From positions 8,906,938 through 8,970,937 of the forward strand of contig NC_059296.1 of the NCBI RefSeq assembly GCF_017591435.1: a stretch of 64,000 nt of DNA, read 5' to 3'. The notes below the pieces were generated by a model, which was not told the origin of the DNA, did no database searches, and saw only the letters and a program-made list of their open reading frames with translations. The DNA is from Portunus trituberculatus (Eukaryota; Arthropoda; Malacostraca; Decapoda; Portunidae). Each line of letters opens with the position of its first letter. The stretch's first letter is position 1. Position numbers and translations under genes: made by a program. This document shows positions 21,317-32,429 of the stretch, one piece after another.

Positions 21317-22004
21317 AGGCGCGTACACACTTGTTGCACTTCCACGTACCGTTTCATCGTTGCGTATCACCCAGTGATACGATACAGTGTAACAGGGTAC
21401 TGTACACACTTGTTGCGTATCCGTGTGTTGCATCGTCGTTCCGTAGTGCAACAGTGTCATTCAGTTTCTTCCTGACCGTAGCCATGAGTGCAAATGTGCA
21501 GTTGGCTGCAGCCAAGTATATTCTTATTCATGAACATTAAGTCAGCAAAAGGAAAAAAAAGTCACGGCGTTGTTGGGTGTCTAAACTCAATGCAAGTAGG
21601 GAGATGTGCAATGGAACAATTATGTTGGCTGACTTAAAATTCCACCATTTGAGTGGGCTGTATAAAAACTTTACAAGGATGCACCCAACTGATTTTGAGT
21701 TTCTATTGTGTGTGATTAGGTTGAAAATTGCAAAAGAAAAAAAAAAAAAAAAAAAAGCGTGACCGTCAACGACAATACTGAACGTGCAATGAATGGGACG
21801 ATGCCACGCTTCCCGTCCACACGAAGATTGGTGAGTTGGGTATCATTCCTTTGATGTGACGGCAAAAGACCGACAAATGGCGGATCGAGCCTGTTCCGTA
21901 TGTTTGTATCATATTTTGACAGGCAATTGTGCAATTCTCTCCCGTCCACACTGCTACGCAACGATGATGCGATCCGTGGAAATGCAAGAAGTGTGTACGC
22001 GTCT
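21317..22004 (+). mobile_element. Harbinger-like DNA element A, with transposase remnant
   Basis: Terminal inverted repeats of about 30 bp begin AGGCGCGTACACACTTGTTG on the left and AGACGCGTACACACTTCTTG on the right (reverse complement). They are flanked by TAA on the left and TTA on the right, consistent with a 3-bp TWA target duplication carrying one mutation. Inside, the frame at 21577-21760 has residues LSGLYKNFTRMHPTDFEFLL, resembling the N-terminal part of PIF/Harbinger (HARBI1-like) transposases. It breaks at an A tract, and the DDE domain is absent, so the copy is an internally deleted, non-autonomous remnant. Confidence 0.75.
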
Positions 22005-22019
22005 TTAGACGACGAGTAA

Positions 22020-22669
22020 AGGCGGGTTCACACGTGCCAATTTGCGACTGAAATTTTTACGTACTTAGAGTTTTCGACTCAAAATTGGTGCCTAGCAACT
22101 GGTAAAAGCCGTCGCAAAGCAAGTTAGTCGTTTTGTGACTTAATTTACGTCATGACGGCACGGAGTAAGTTTTGAAAATGTTGGCTCCATATATAGAGAT
22201 GATGATGTTAGAGCTGGTGAAGAAAAATAACACATTTGCATAAATAGTTGCCACTCTACACGAACTATTTCCCTCAATGCAGGGTGTTGTTGGGGATGAA
22301 GATCGAAAACTTGTCAGGATTTAATTTGATCGCAATTGTGCACAGTCTTCTTAAGATTAATCATTTTCTTATGAAAAATGTAGGCTAATTTAGAGTGTGG
22401 TAGACACTCTTTCTTTCTTTCTACTTAGTCAGGGACGTAACCACACGCATTTTCTTTTCTGTTGACTCTTCCACAAGTACCCCCACTGCTTCAGCATCGT
22501 CACTGGAAGAAGACATCTTGGCGGGTAGCTGTTTGTTTACATTCACTTCCCGCCAAGGCTCCATCTAGTCGATGCTTTCCAGGTGTGACACTTTCCGACT
22601 AGAAGGGATGAATAGGAAACTCTACGTTCGTAAAATTTCAGTTGAAAATTGGCACGTATGAACCCGCCT
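22020..22669 (-). mobile_element. Harbinger-like MITE B with TAA target duplication
   Basis: Long inverted repeats (about 45 bp) begin AGGCGGGTTCACACGTGCC on the left and AGGCGGGTTCATACGTGCC on the right (reverse complement). A perfect TAA duplication lies at 22017-22019 and 22670-22672. TAA and the AGGC ends fit PIF/Harbinger. On the minus strand a short frame starts ATG near 22515 (MSSSSDDAEAVGV) and stops after about 33 codons, which may be a relic of an element ORF. The element starts 15 bp after element A ends. Confidence 0.75.
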
Positions 22670-23030
22670 TAAGAGTAATAAACTTCTTGCTATTAAGTTT
22701 CAACGCCTTTTTTTTTTTTTTAGGTGTAAACTGTTTTCTATTCTGTAATAAGTAAGATGTGTAAGTGTTGCACTCCTCTTGTTTTACTATGTGAAATTAA
22801 TGATAACGGCACTTTCCTTGACTCGTATCAATGTTTACTATGGTACTCATCTTTCAGCCAGCCTGTCTTTACCAAGATTGACCCAAACACCGTCTAAAAG
22901 TCTTTATTCTAGTTGTAATTTGGCCGTATTACATTTTTCCTCGGTCTCAGTCTGTGTATTTCTAAGGTAGCTTATATTTGTCTAGCTGCTCCCTGAGGTA
23001 TCAATATCGTAGGTCCCGTTCAGAGTGGGT

Positions 23031-23052
23031 GCAGACAGACAGACAGACAGAC

Positions 23053-23108
<56 letters not shown>
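23031..23108. repeat. Compound (GACA)n(GA)n microsatellite
   Basis: ACAG/GACA tetranucleotide units at 23031-23056 run into a pure GA array to 23108. Confidence 0.95.
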
Positions 23109-23109
<1 letters not shown>

Positions 23110-23394
23110 TTAAGGCCCGAGGTCGAGGGTAGAAGGGAAGGTAATGAATGTGGTACCAAGAGTCGCTGTCATTATTGGAACGAAGAGCAGAGGGAAGGTC
23201 GAAGGGAAGGCATGGGTGTCCCCATGGTACAATAACTTTTTGATCAATGGGTGCCCCGGTGTCTTCCACATGACCTTCGAAGAAATATCTTATAATTTTC
23301 GTAAGCTGGAGTGACCAACGAATAGTATGAACTAAAATCATCAAGAAATATTTTTAATCTTGGAAAACCGATAGTTATGTTTCCACGTAAGTTA

Positions 23395-23695
<301 letters not shown>

Positions 23696-24433
23696 TTTTT
23701 TTTTTTTATAATAGTGAAGGATCGCCTTAAAATCGCGAGGTGGGAGAACGTAGTGGATCCAGAAAGCTCGCCACCTAGCTGTTTTATGAAGTTTGTTTTC
23801 GTTTGTCAGTTAAGTTACACTGTTTATTTCATGGTAATAAATATTTTCTTTAGTGAGCTCATCATCCAAGCCTATTAAAGACCAAATATGTGCATGAGTT
23901 AATGGAGAATAGGAAGTGAAAAGTGAACTGCCAACAGACAGAAGGCTGTCAAAGTATGCAAAGAAAAGCCAGTCACAAGGTAGATACTAGCCTGTATAAG
24001 CAGGTTTAAAACAAAACCACAAAGATGTATGTAGGGATGTAGACAGAGAATTTCACAAGCACCCCACTTCACACTAACCCAGGACTTCTTATCAAACACT
24101 CATTTGTTTGGAAATCACTGTCTTACAAAAACCATATCAAGAAGCAGTGGTAGTTCATTACAAGAGTTGAGAAATTTGTATTCTTTGGGATCTGTTAGAC
24201 CATAATTTGTATGCATATCATTAAAAATTACATAGTTAACAGTATAGTCAATCATGAATTACATTAATCATGGCCTGAAATGGTTTGGATACAGGACTAT
24301 ACATCTTGAGAATTACAATACTGTCAGTATACCTATATTTAAATCCTTGCACATCACACCCATCTCAGTGAAAAGTTATCTGTTGACTTTGCTTGAACAT
24401 TATTGCACTCAATGTTTGTCACTCGCTGTCTTT

Positions 24434-24436
<3 letters not shown>

Positions 24437-24490
<54 letters not shown>
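24437..24490. repeat. (GA)n microsatellite
   Basis: About 54 bp of pure GA directly preceding the 24.5-kb inverted repeat. Confidence 0.96.
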
Positions 24491-24493
<3 letters not shown>

Positions 24494-25008
24494 GGAGGAA
24501 GTGGGATTAAAACATGAGAAAGAACGAAAAATGGATAATAAATGAAGGAAATGGAAATAAAACAGAATACAGAGGAATAACAAAGGAATAACACGAGAGA
24601 TAGAAAGAAAAATAGATAACGATTAAAGGAGTAGGAGGAAATGGGAATGAAAATATATTAATGAATAAGAAAATAGGAGGAAATATATAATAAAACAGCG
24701 GATAGAACGAAAACTGGATAACGGACAAGGGACGAGGATAACGAATAAGGGAATAAGGAATAGTGAATCCTCTTTTCCTTGCCCGTTTTGCATTTTTCTT
24801 CCTTTCCGTGGATTTATTATAATTTCCTTCTATTTCGTTATTCATTATCATATTTTCATTCCCATATCCCCCTATTCCTCTATTCGTTATCCATTTTTCT
24901 TCCTATCATGTTATTCTTTGTTATTCCTTTCTATGCTGTTTTATTTCCATTTCCTCCATTTATTATCCATTTTTCTTTTTCTCCTGTTTTAACCCCACTT
25001 CCTCCATT
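24491..25008. repeat. Long imperfect inverted repeat (hairpin), ~518 bp
   Basis: The left arm (from AATGGAGGAAGTGGGATTAA at 24491) and the reverse complement of the right arm (AATGGAGGAAGTGGGGTTAA, ending at 25008) can be aligned by eye over about 240 bp each, with scattered mismatches and small indels. The loop near 24745-24770 is short. Each arm also contains loosely repeated GAAAAATGGATAA and GGAAATGGAAATAAAACAG motifs. The whole would fold into one long stem. No coding is seen. Confidence 0.8.
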
Positions 25009-25200
25009 TATTGTCTCTCTTCTTTCTCATTTTTTTGTTTGGGGGGGGTGAGTTATTATTTTGCTTTAATTTTGGGGGGAGGAGCTATTATTCGTCGAAG
25101 GTCTGTTGTGTTTCCTGTGAACCCATTAGAGGGCTGTACGTGGCTCACTAACACTTGCACTCTTACTAGATTCCTTATAATAAGCATCTTTGGTGCCATT
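25009..25200. other. Unannotated spacer
   Basis: Low-complexity T- and G-rich sequence with no recognised feature. Confidence 0.4.
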
Positions 25201-25660
25201 ATAAGTTTCTAAATGAAAAGCTACCGACAGAACGCAGAAGAATGTGTTTTTTCTCACGACTGTGGCAGGACAAGAGCTGCGCACCAGTAACGGAATACCG
25301 GTATCAGAACGGGATAATGGCGGCGGCGGGGAGGAAGAGGCTAGAGCTTTCTTTACAACCATGTGTGGGGCCATTGGATTACCAGATATTTTCACCACTA
25401 ATAAACCTTTGGTAATGTAAGTTTATAGATAAGAAAAAAAAAAAAAAGTTATTCTGACGACCGCGGCAACACAACTGGCTGAAGGGGGGGGGGTAGAGGA
25501 GAGACCAGGGATCCTTTGTTTACAACTACACGTGTGGACGTTCGATTATCAGATTTTTTTTCAAGTATTAAATCGAACTTTTGCGTTTGAGTATTGAAAA
25601 GTTGGACTATTAAGACGTTGGAGTATTGAGTCTCCACTGTACCTTCCTGTGCCACAAATG
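25200..25660. repeat. Two diverged copies of a Tigger/pogo-like terminal segment
   Basis: The second copy ends at 25639-25642 with GAGTCTCCACTGTA. Reverse-complemented it reads CAGTGGAGACTCAATACTCC, a CAGT-type terminus next to TA. Text from 25495-25560 (gagaccaggg ... acgtgtgg ... gattatcagat) is paralleled at 25330-25390 (gaggctagag ... atgtgtgg ... gattaccagat), so the segment occurs twice in direct orientation at modest identity. No matching opposite end was found. Confidence 0.4.
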
Positions 25661-26205
25661 TGATTACAAGTGAGCAGTTTTGACAATTTCAGATTAATAA
25701 GATGACATGAAAGTAAATGATTGTTAAACATGAAGTTTTGTTGACTCCTTTCTTTTTTGTTGCAGGCTTTTGAAGGTCCAGCGGCACACTGCACACTGCT
25801 TTCATAATCGTGTGTGCAGAGTGCAAGGCAGAGAGGGGCAAGGATGGAGAGTGCTTCAACATTCACAGCGTCATTGGTTCATGCTTTCTTTTTTATGGAA
25901 AGTAGTACACACAGTTTTAACCAAAGGATTATGTCATCATTCATATTCATAGATTTCATGACTTGACATTGTGTTAACCTTTGTGCATCAGATCACTTCA
26001 TTATATGTAAGCGTATATTTAGCTACAAGGAGTAACGGTTTATGGAATTTGTAATGTATAAAAAGTGACTCATAAGAGATCTTGCATTATGAGAATTTGT
26101 TTAAAGGTCTTTGTTTATTAACATGATCTGGTTATGTCAGTCTTAAAAAGTCTAGATTGAACAGACACTGCACTTCCTACAGATGGAATTTTAGTCAACA
26201 CTGCA

Positions 26206-26259
<54 letters not shown>

Positions 26260-26850
26260 CTTTGTGGGCAAGTGTGCCCACAAAAAAACCTTGCCCCACG
26301 TGGCCTGCATGTGTGTCGTGTGTGCATCGGGCGTAATCTTCTGTTTGTCATGTTTCTTTTGTTTGGATATACAGTGTAACTATTCCCAAAGTAGTAAAAA
26401 TAATTTAAATTGTAGAAAATTATGTCAATGAACTATTTATAAAATTGGCAAATAATGAGTCTAAAACAATGGTCGTGACAGTCAGGCATTCAGTGAGACT
26501 TGATGCTAATTGTGTAGAATGCGGTCCCAGAATGATGGTCTGTTTTTTTTTATTTATTTATTTTTTTTATTTATGGTGATAATATAGTGTTGCAAGGGAC
26601 AACATGCTGTCTGAGAGCAATGACATTATGAAATGCTTAAAAAATAAGTTTAGAGTTGATAGTTTTTCCTAGAATTTTGCAATGAAAATGATCTCAAAAC
26701 ACAGCTTTTATGTTCTTGTATTGGTTTCTTTGGCAATGATAGGTGCAATGAGGTAGACCTGTTCATACAGGGACTGCTGCCATGTATGTTCAGGCCTCAT
26801 GATCGCTCTTGTAATTATGCTCATTTTTGTTTCTCTAATACTTTTGAAAT
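25661..26850. other. Intergenic DNA, no gene resolved
   Basis: A (GT)n array at 26208-26257 and T/TTTA tracts at 26540-26570 are the only features seen. Short open frames here lack family resemblance. Confidence 0.5.
26208..26257. repeat. (GT)n microsatellite
   Basis: About 50 bp of pure GT. Confidence 0.95.
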
Positions 26851-26859
26851 ATTTTTTAT

Positions 26860-27700
26860 AAGTTGAAATATTCCCAGAGAAATATGATACTTGATTAAAT
26901 TGTACAAATATTGATATTCCCCTGTAAAAATTTCGGTTTTTGAAAAAAAATATTCCCAGAGTAATTGTCTCAAGTTGAAAATGTACAACTGCTATTCCAC
27001 TGTAAAAATTTTCCGAGTAATTGGCTCAAGTTGAAAACGTACAAATTGTTATTCCACTGTGTAAAAAAACAAATTGTTATTCCATTGTTATTTCACTGTA
27101 AAAAACAAATTGTTATTCCACTGTGTAGACATTTTCTAAAAATTTTCTAAGTCGAAAATTTCGGTAGAGTTTACCGAAACTTTACACATTTTTGTGTAGA
27201 TTGAATAAAAGGGATGGAAGGGAGACTCTTCATTGTATTTTTAACCCAAATATACATCTGCACTTGATCCGGAGACTCTTCGGAGTATTTATGACTTAAC
27301 ACAATTTTTGGGGCAGTTTTGGCAGTTTTGCAGCTGATTTTTTAGCATTTTGGGCAGATTTGCAGGGATTTTGGGGAGTTTTGCATGAATTTTCAGCGTT
27401 TTGGCGGATTTGCAAAAAGATTTTGGGATTTTGCAAGATTTTTCAGCCGTTTTGGGGTAGTTTTGAAAGATTTTTCAGCATTTTTCTCACCATTCTGGTA
27501 CGGAATATTTTTTGGCAAGCTTTGCAGGGATTTTTCAGTACTGTTTTCACTTTAGTTTTAAGGTTGTTTTGCAGCTATCTAACTGATATTTTGGCCGAGT
27601 TTGGGCCCATTGAGAGCATCATCCTCAGGCTTCTTTCAATTCCTAGGATACTTCAGTTTCAATTTAAGATTTATTCAGTTCTTATTTGAACAGACGGGAC
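26860..27700. repeat. Degenerate tandem repeats
   Basis: At 26860-27140 there are irregular repeats of the type acaaattgttattccactgt and tattcccagagtaatt. At 27300-27560 a second degenerate, T/G-rich repeat recurs (ttttgcaggattttcagcatttt variants). Units vary in length and spacing, and no coding is seen. Confidence 0.55.
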
Positions 27701-27824
27701 TAATAGGGTTAGGGTAGGTTGTTTTTCATAAGTACTCCGAAAAAAAAATCTAAAGAATCAATATCAATTTTATGATTTATTAATACTTAACCAGTTAAGT
27801 GGGTACATTAACATAAAATGGAAT

Positions 27825-27925
27825 GAATGAACAACATTTACAAGAGTGATCGACAACATGTACATTAAATGGAAGGAATAAATAACATTACAAGAGTGAT
27901 CGACAACATGTATTGGTTAGGTTAG
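27825..27925. repeat. Two-copy direct repeat, ~53 bp
   Basis: Two direct copies share acaagagtgatcgacaacat and the preceding aatggaa/gaat text. Confidence 0.75.
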
Positions 27926-27935
27926 ACCGTTAGAA

Positions 27936-28198
27936 GCGAGGTAGTCAGATGGTGCGAGGCAGAGTCCAATTCCTCCATGCAATGTGCAGCGAGACCGTTA
28001 GCGTGGTAGTCAGATGGTGCGAGGCAGAGTCCAATTCCTCCATGCAATGTGCAGCGAGACCGTTAGCGTGGTAGTCAGATGGTGCGAGGCAGAGTCCAAT
28101 TCCTCCATGCAATGTGCAGCGAGACCGTTAGCGTGGTAGTCAGATGGTGCGAGGCAGAGTCCAATTCCTCCATGCAATGTGCAGCGAGACGGTTAGCG
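27936..28198. repeat. 65-bp minisatellite, four copies
   Basis: The block ggtgcgaggcagagtccaat recurs at 27951, 28016, 28081 and 28146, exactly 65 bp apart. The last three units are nearly identical and the first is divergent at its start. A period of 65 is not a multiple of three, which argues against a protein repeat. Confidence 0.95.
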
Positions 28199-28307
28199 TC
28201 TTCCAGTGGAAGACGACTCGGTTTCCTATCGCAGGTTGGGAGGTTAAGACACGCTGGTTTGGTTCTCTTCAGTAGTGGCAGGATCTGTAATAGATATAAT
28301 TTTACCT

Positions 28308-28462
28308 TTTAGATTTTAATCATTAACAACCTTGTCCTCAAATGTAGTGTGTGTGGGTGGGTGCGCCCTCTTTAGATTTTAATCATGAACAATCTTGTCC
28401 TCAAATGTAGGCTAGGTTTGGTGTGGTATGGTATTGTATGGGGTGGGTACGCCCTGTTTAAT
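28308..28462. repeat. Two-copy tandem duplication, period 63 bp
   Basis: Tttagattttaatcat occurs at 28308 and 28371, each followed by cttgtcctcaaatgtag and then gggtgggt(g/a)cgccct. The second copy carries an insertion. Confidence 0.8.
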
Positions 28463-30700
28463 GACACGTGCATTCCATTTACCTACCACTAAGGAACACT
28501 AATTTGTAGTAGTTATCAACAAACCTCACTTTAAAAATTTACTGGCATTTCGCACTCTTCTCTGGCTACGAACCTTATGGATGGGTTTTGCTTTAATAAC
28601 CCTCGTTACATTACCTTTAACACCAAGACCGAACACATCCTGATAACCTACGCCTCCATACGACTCCAATGAACGTGTTGAAACGGCCCAGCCCCTACCT
28701 ATACCGGACAGCACGCCTCCACGGTCTTCTGAAGAGACAGACCTTGAGATGGGACTGCTTTCACAAGGACACCGATGAGGAGGAGCAGCAGCAGGATGCC
28801 GGGGAGTTGCAGACGCTTGGGCGGGTACAGGTTGGACTCGAGCACCGCTGTGGCTGAGGAGTTAGTTTGAGTGAAACCGATGTGGTGCCAGACTCGCGGC
28901 GGGCCGTGCTGCATCTCCTGACTGACGCCCGAGACATGTTTGCCCCATGTTTAGGGAGTGGCTGGAATGACCCGACCTTCTCCTTTGTATACACTTCTGC
29001 AAAGAAAGTTAAATCAAACAAACATTCACCTGTTGTGTTATTGTCATTCTTTATACAGATCTAAGACCTTTTCCAGGACATGGGGACAAATTGCACAGTA
29101 TAATGGACAAATTGCACAGCATAATCATCAGAGTGACTAGGATCAAATTAAATGCAACTGTGTATAATGATTCGGAACTAGCGTGTTGTGCTGTATCTAG
29201 CATGAGCACCATAACACGAAGAAACTTAATACTCTATTGTTTTTACACTTACGGCACCAGATAGTGACAATCTGGGATAATTGAACAATCATACTCCTAA
29301 CAACCCGAATTTATCCAAGGAGGGTCAAACTGACCTGAGCAATGAGAGAGCCCTTACCCTACACTTACCTCTGACTATATGTTTGGCACTATGGGTTTTC
29401 CTTCCCACACTTCCTCTGGTGAAAACCCGTATGTGAGCCTACTTCTTCCATTTCACCAAATTCTACAATCACAGTTTTACATTAACACTTCTAAATGCAC
29501 AGATATTTCTAAATTAAGATACTTAGCGAGATGACGGATTCCGGCCCGAGTGAGACTGGAACGTAAACATGGTAGGCACGGAAGGCAGCTGGGTAATAGT
29601 AGACCGATGTTCAGGCTCCCTTCATGTCGAGTAGGAACGAAGCTCCCACGTAACTGCGATACACCTATCACGCGCTCGAAACAAGTATCGAATACAAGAG
29701 GTTCAAAACTCTTCAGGTAGCATTAATTACTTTTCGGATCATTACACAAACACCACACATACACCACGCGCACACAGTACTCTATATAGTAGCAACGAAC
29801 TCAGAAGCTTACAAGATATACAACTAAATCTGAACACAACGAGACACTGAGGAAAATGGAAACCTACGAAAATTCCTACTCGCAGCTCAAACCAAGGTTC
29901 ATGACAGAGCTTGGCTTACATCTTCGCCACCGCTCAGTAAAGAGGCCGAAATACATTAAGGGAAGCCCATAAGAGGCACTAATAGCACCTTTCAGCCTTG
30001 CTATCAATACACAAGCCCTATCGCGGACACGCTTACAGCAGAGTTGTGAGCATGTGCTGCGCTCAACAGAGATATTACGAGGCGCTCTCCATTAATAAAA
30101 CACTACCGCATTATTTCACGACGGAATGGCAACTTCCAATACGGATTAACTTTTATCAAATAGCAAACTGATGCTAAGAACTACACTATATACACAGTTC
30201 TACGATATGTCAGGCAATACATCCTATCCTTTAAAACAAAATGGAACTTTCAAATACTCCTGTTCATGAGAAATAGGTAAACGTCCTAAACTACACATGC
30301 ACACACGCACACACCAACATCAGCACCACAGTATACAGTGTCTAACATACCTTCCCGACCTATAACAACAACAACTCCACGAGAGGATGACACCAGACCA
30401 ACACAAATCCTTACAACGTTAACCAAACTCGTGACAAGGCAGTGGGCAGACACACTTCTTGGCGCACACACGTCTTACCTGCACACCGCCGACAAAAGAA
30501 AGCGTTTCCTTGTGTCTCACTGCTTTCCGCTTCACCTCCTCTTCATACTCCTCCTCCTACTTCCCCCCTCCTCCTCCCTCCCTTGTTTGCAATAAAGACA
30601 CTTAATAACTGACTAACCATTCTCGGTGAGTATCGTTATATATGAGCATTGATACCTGTAGTCTAAGCCGATGGTAGCCCTCGTAGGTCTCAAACCTCCT
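28463..30700. other. Less AT-rich intergenic DNA, no confirmed gene
   Basis: At 28655-29000 the base composition is more GC-rich than the surroundings. On the minus strand a 71-codon frame (28699-28914) contains a strongly hydrophobic run, LQLPGILLLLLLIGVLVKAV, that could be a membrane segment, but no splice-consistent partner exons were found. The rest (29000-30700) has no recognisable gene. Confidence 0.35.
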
Positions 30701-30731
30701 CACTCACATGAATGACACTCCTTTACATAGC

Positions 30732-30794
30732 TTTATGTCTATCTATCTATCTATCTATCCATCTATCTATGCACCTATCTATCTACCTATCTAC

Positions 30795-30826
<32 letters not shown>

Positions 30827-31019
30827 TATTATTATTATTATTATTATTATTATCAACATCATCATTGTTATAGTTGTTACCATTGTTATTATTATCATTA
30901 TCATTATCATTATTAACATTATTATCATTACTATTATTGATATTATTATTGTTATTATTAATATAAATATTATTATTATGATTATTATTACTATTATTAT
31001 TATTATTATTATTATTAGT

Positions 31020-31084
<65 letters not shown>

Positions 31085-31094
31085 CATCATCATC
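30732..31094. repeat. Compound (CTAT)n(CA)n(ATT)n microsatellite
   Basis: (CTAT)n at about 30732-30795, (CA)n at 30797-30826 and then about 265 bp of imperfect ATT/ATC trinucleotide repeat. This yields poly-I, poly-N and poly-M open frames that are not genes. It leads directly into the inverted repeat at 31095. Confidence 0.95.
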
Positions 31095-31772
31095 ATCATT
31101 ATCATCATCATTGTGAGGACATGGCATATAGTTACGGTGCATAATATTTCCAGCTGTCACATTACTGAAGTGTCAAGACATAATTCTTTAACCAGCCAAA
31201 CCAACGTATCCACATTTTCCTGCACTAATTATGAAGCCCGTAGGCCTACAGGCATGACGCGTGAATAATATTGCCAATGCTCATAATACTTAAATGAGGA
31301 AGTGATAGTTTGAACAGCTTGTTTCATCGAGGCGGGGACGCCACCTACCAGAAGAAAAAGGTAAATAAAGGTACAGTACACACACACACACACACACACG
31401 CTGTTATAACCAACGACGCCGCCCAGCTCTGGGCGGCGTCGTTGGTTATAAGTGTGTGTGTGTGTGTGTGTGTGAGTACTGTACCTTTATTTACCTTTTT
31501 CTTCTGCTTCTAGGTGGTAGGAGGCGTCCCCGCCTCGATGAAACAAGCTGTTCAAACTATCACTTCCTCATTTAAGTATTATGAGCATTGGCAATATTAT
31601 TCACGCGTCATGCCTGTAGGCCTACGGGCTTCATAATTAGTGCAGGAAAATGTGGATACGTTGGTTTGGCTGGTTAAAGAATTATGTGTCTTGACACTTC
31701 AGTAATGTGACAGCTGGAAATATTACGCACCGTAACTATATGCCATGTCCTCACAATGATGATGATAATGAT
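31095..31772. repeat. Long near-perfect inverted repeat (hairpin), ~678 bp
   Basis: The left arm, 31095-31426, is matched by the reverse complement of 31429-31772, with a 2-bp spacer between GCCCAG and CTGGGC. The match includes short CA/GT arrays at mirrored positions (about 31379-31399 and 31452-31474) and unique sequence such as tgaggacatggcatatagtt. The arms differ by point changes, unequal CA/GT length and about 10 bp of extra sequence in the right arm near 31510-31530. No coding or transposase is visible, and no target duplication is obvious. It could be a foldback element or a hairpin-RNA locus, or an inverted duplication. An assembly artefact is less likely because the arms have diverged. 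Confidence 0.93.
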
Positions 31773-31816
31773 CTCTCTCTCTCTCTCTCTCTCTCGAGAG
31801 AGAGAGAGAGAGAGAG
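31773..31816. repeat. (CT)n/(GA)n mirror-switch microsatellite
   Basis: (CT)n switches at CTCGAG to (GA)n, making a short perfect palindrome. It abuts the right end of the long hairpin. Confidence 0.95.
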
Positions 31817-32108
31817 ATTGTTGATGAATTTATTGTGCTCTTGGCGTCATACAATGGAAATTATGGGGACAAATAAGAACTACAGCGAATAGTTACACAC
31901 ACTCACACACACACACAGGCATATACAAAGATTAACAACAAACAAATACTTAATCGTGACCAAAAAAGTGACAAGGTGAAGTGGTCAGCAGCTATCGAAG
32001 AAAGAATGACGTGTCATGACGCGGTCCAACCGTCCAAGTTGTCATGTGTCAGTATAGGTTTCACGTACTTTTCCCTTTGTTTATCTGAAGTCCCAACTAT
32101 TGTGCCAC

Positions 32109-32111
<3 letters not shown>

Positions 32112-32203
<92 letters not shown>
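32112..32203. repeat. (TA)n microsatellite
   Basis: About 92 bp of pure TA. Confidence 0.97.
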
Positions 32204-32204
<1 letters not shown>

Positions 32205-32429
32205 TATTAATTACTTTGGGTTCAATTGAGTATGATTGCAATCTTCATAATATGATATTGGTATTTTAAAATTTTCGCTTATGAATCCTATATCTCTTTC
32301 TTGTAGTTCACTAATAATTCTATGTTAGTATTACAAAGAAGACTGACTGCCAATGCATTACATCCCTCTCTTATGCCATTTGTAATAGGTACTTATTGTT
32401 GCTTGTTTGTTTACTTTCAAGAATAGATA

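Noticed and set aside
27936..28198. CRISPR-like array
   Set aside because: Units are contiguous 65-bp tandem copies without variable spacers, in animal DNA.
30708..31268. 186-codon frame rich in isoleucine
   Set aside because: Translation of the ATT trinucleotide array plus its flanks; mirrored by poly-N and poly-M frames on the other strand.
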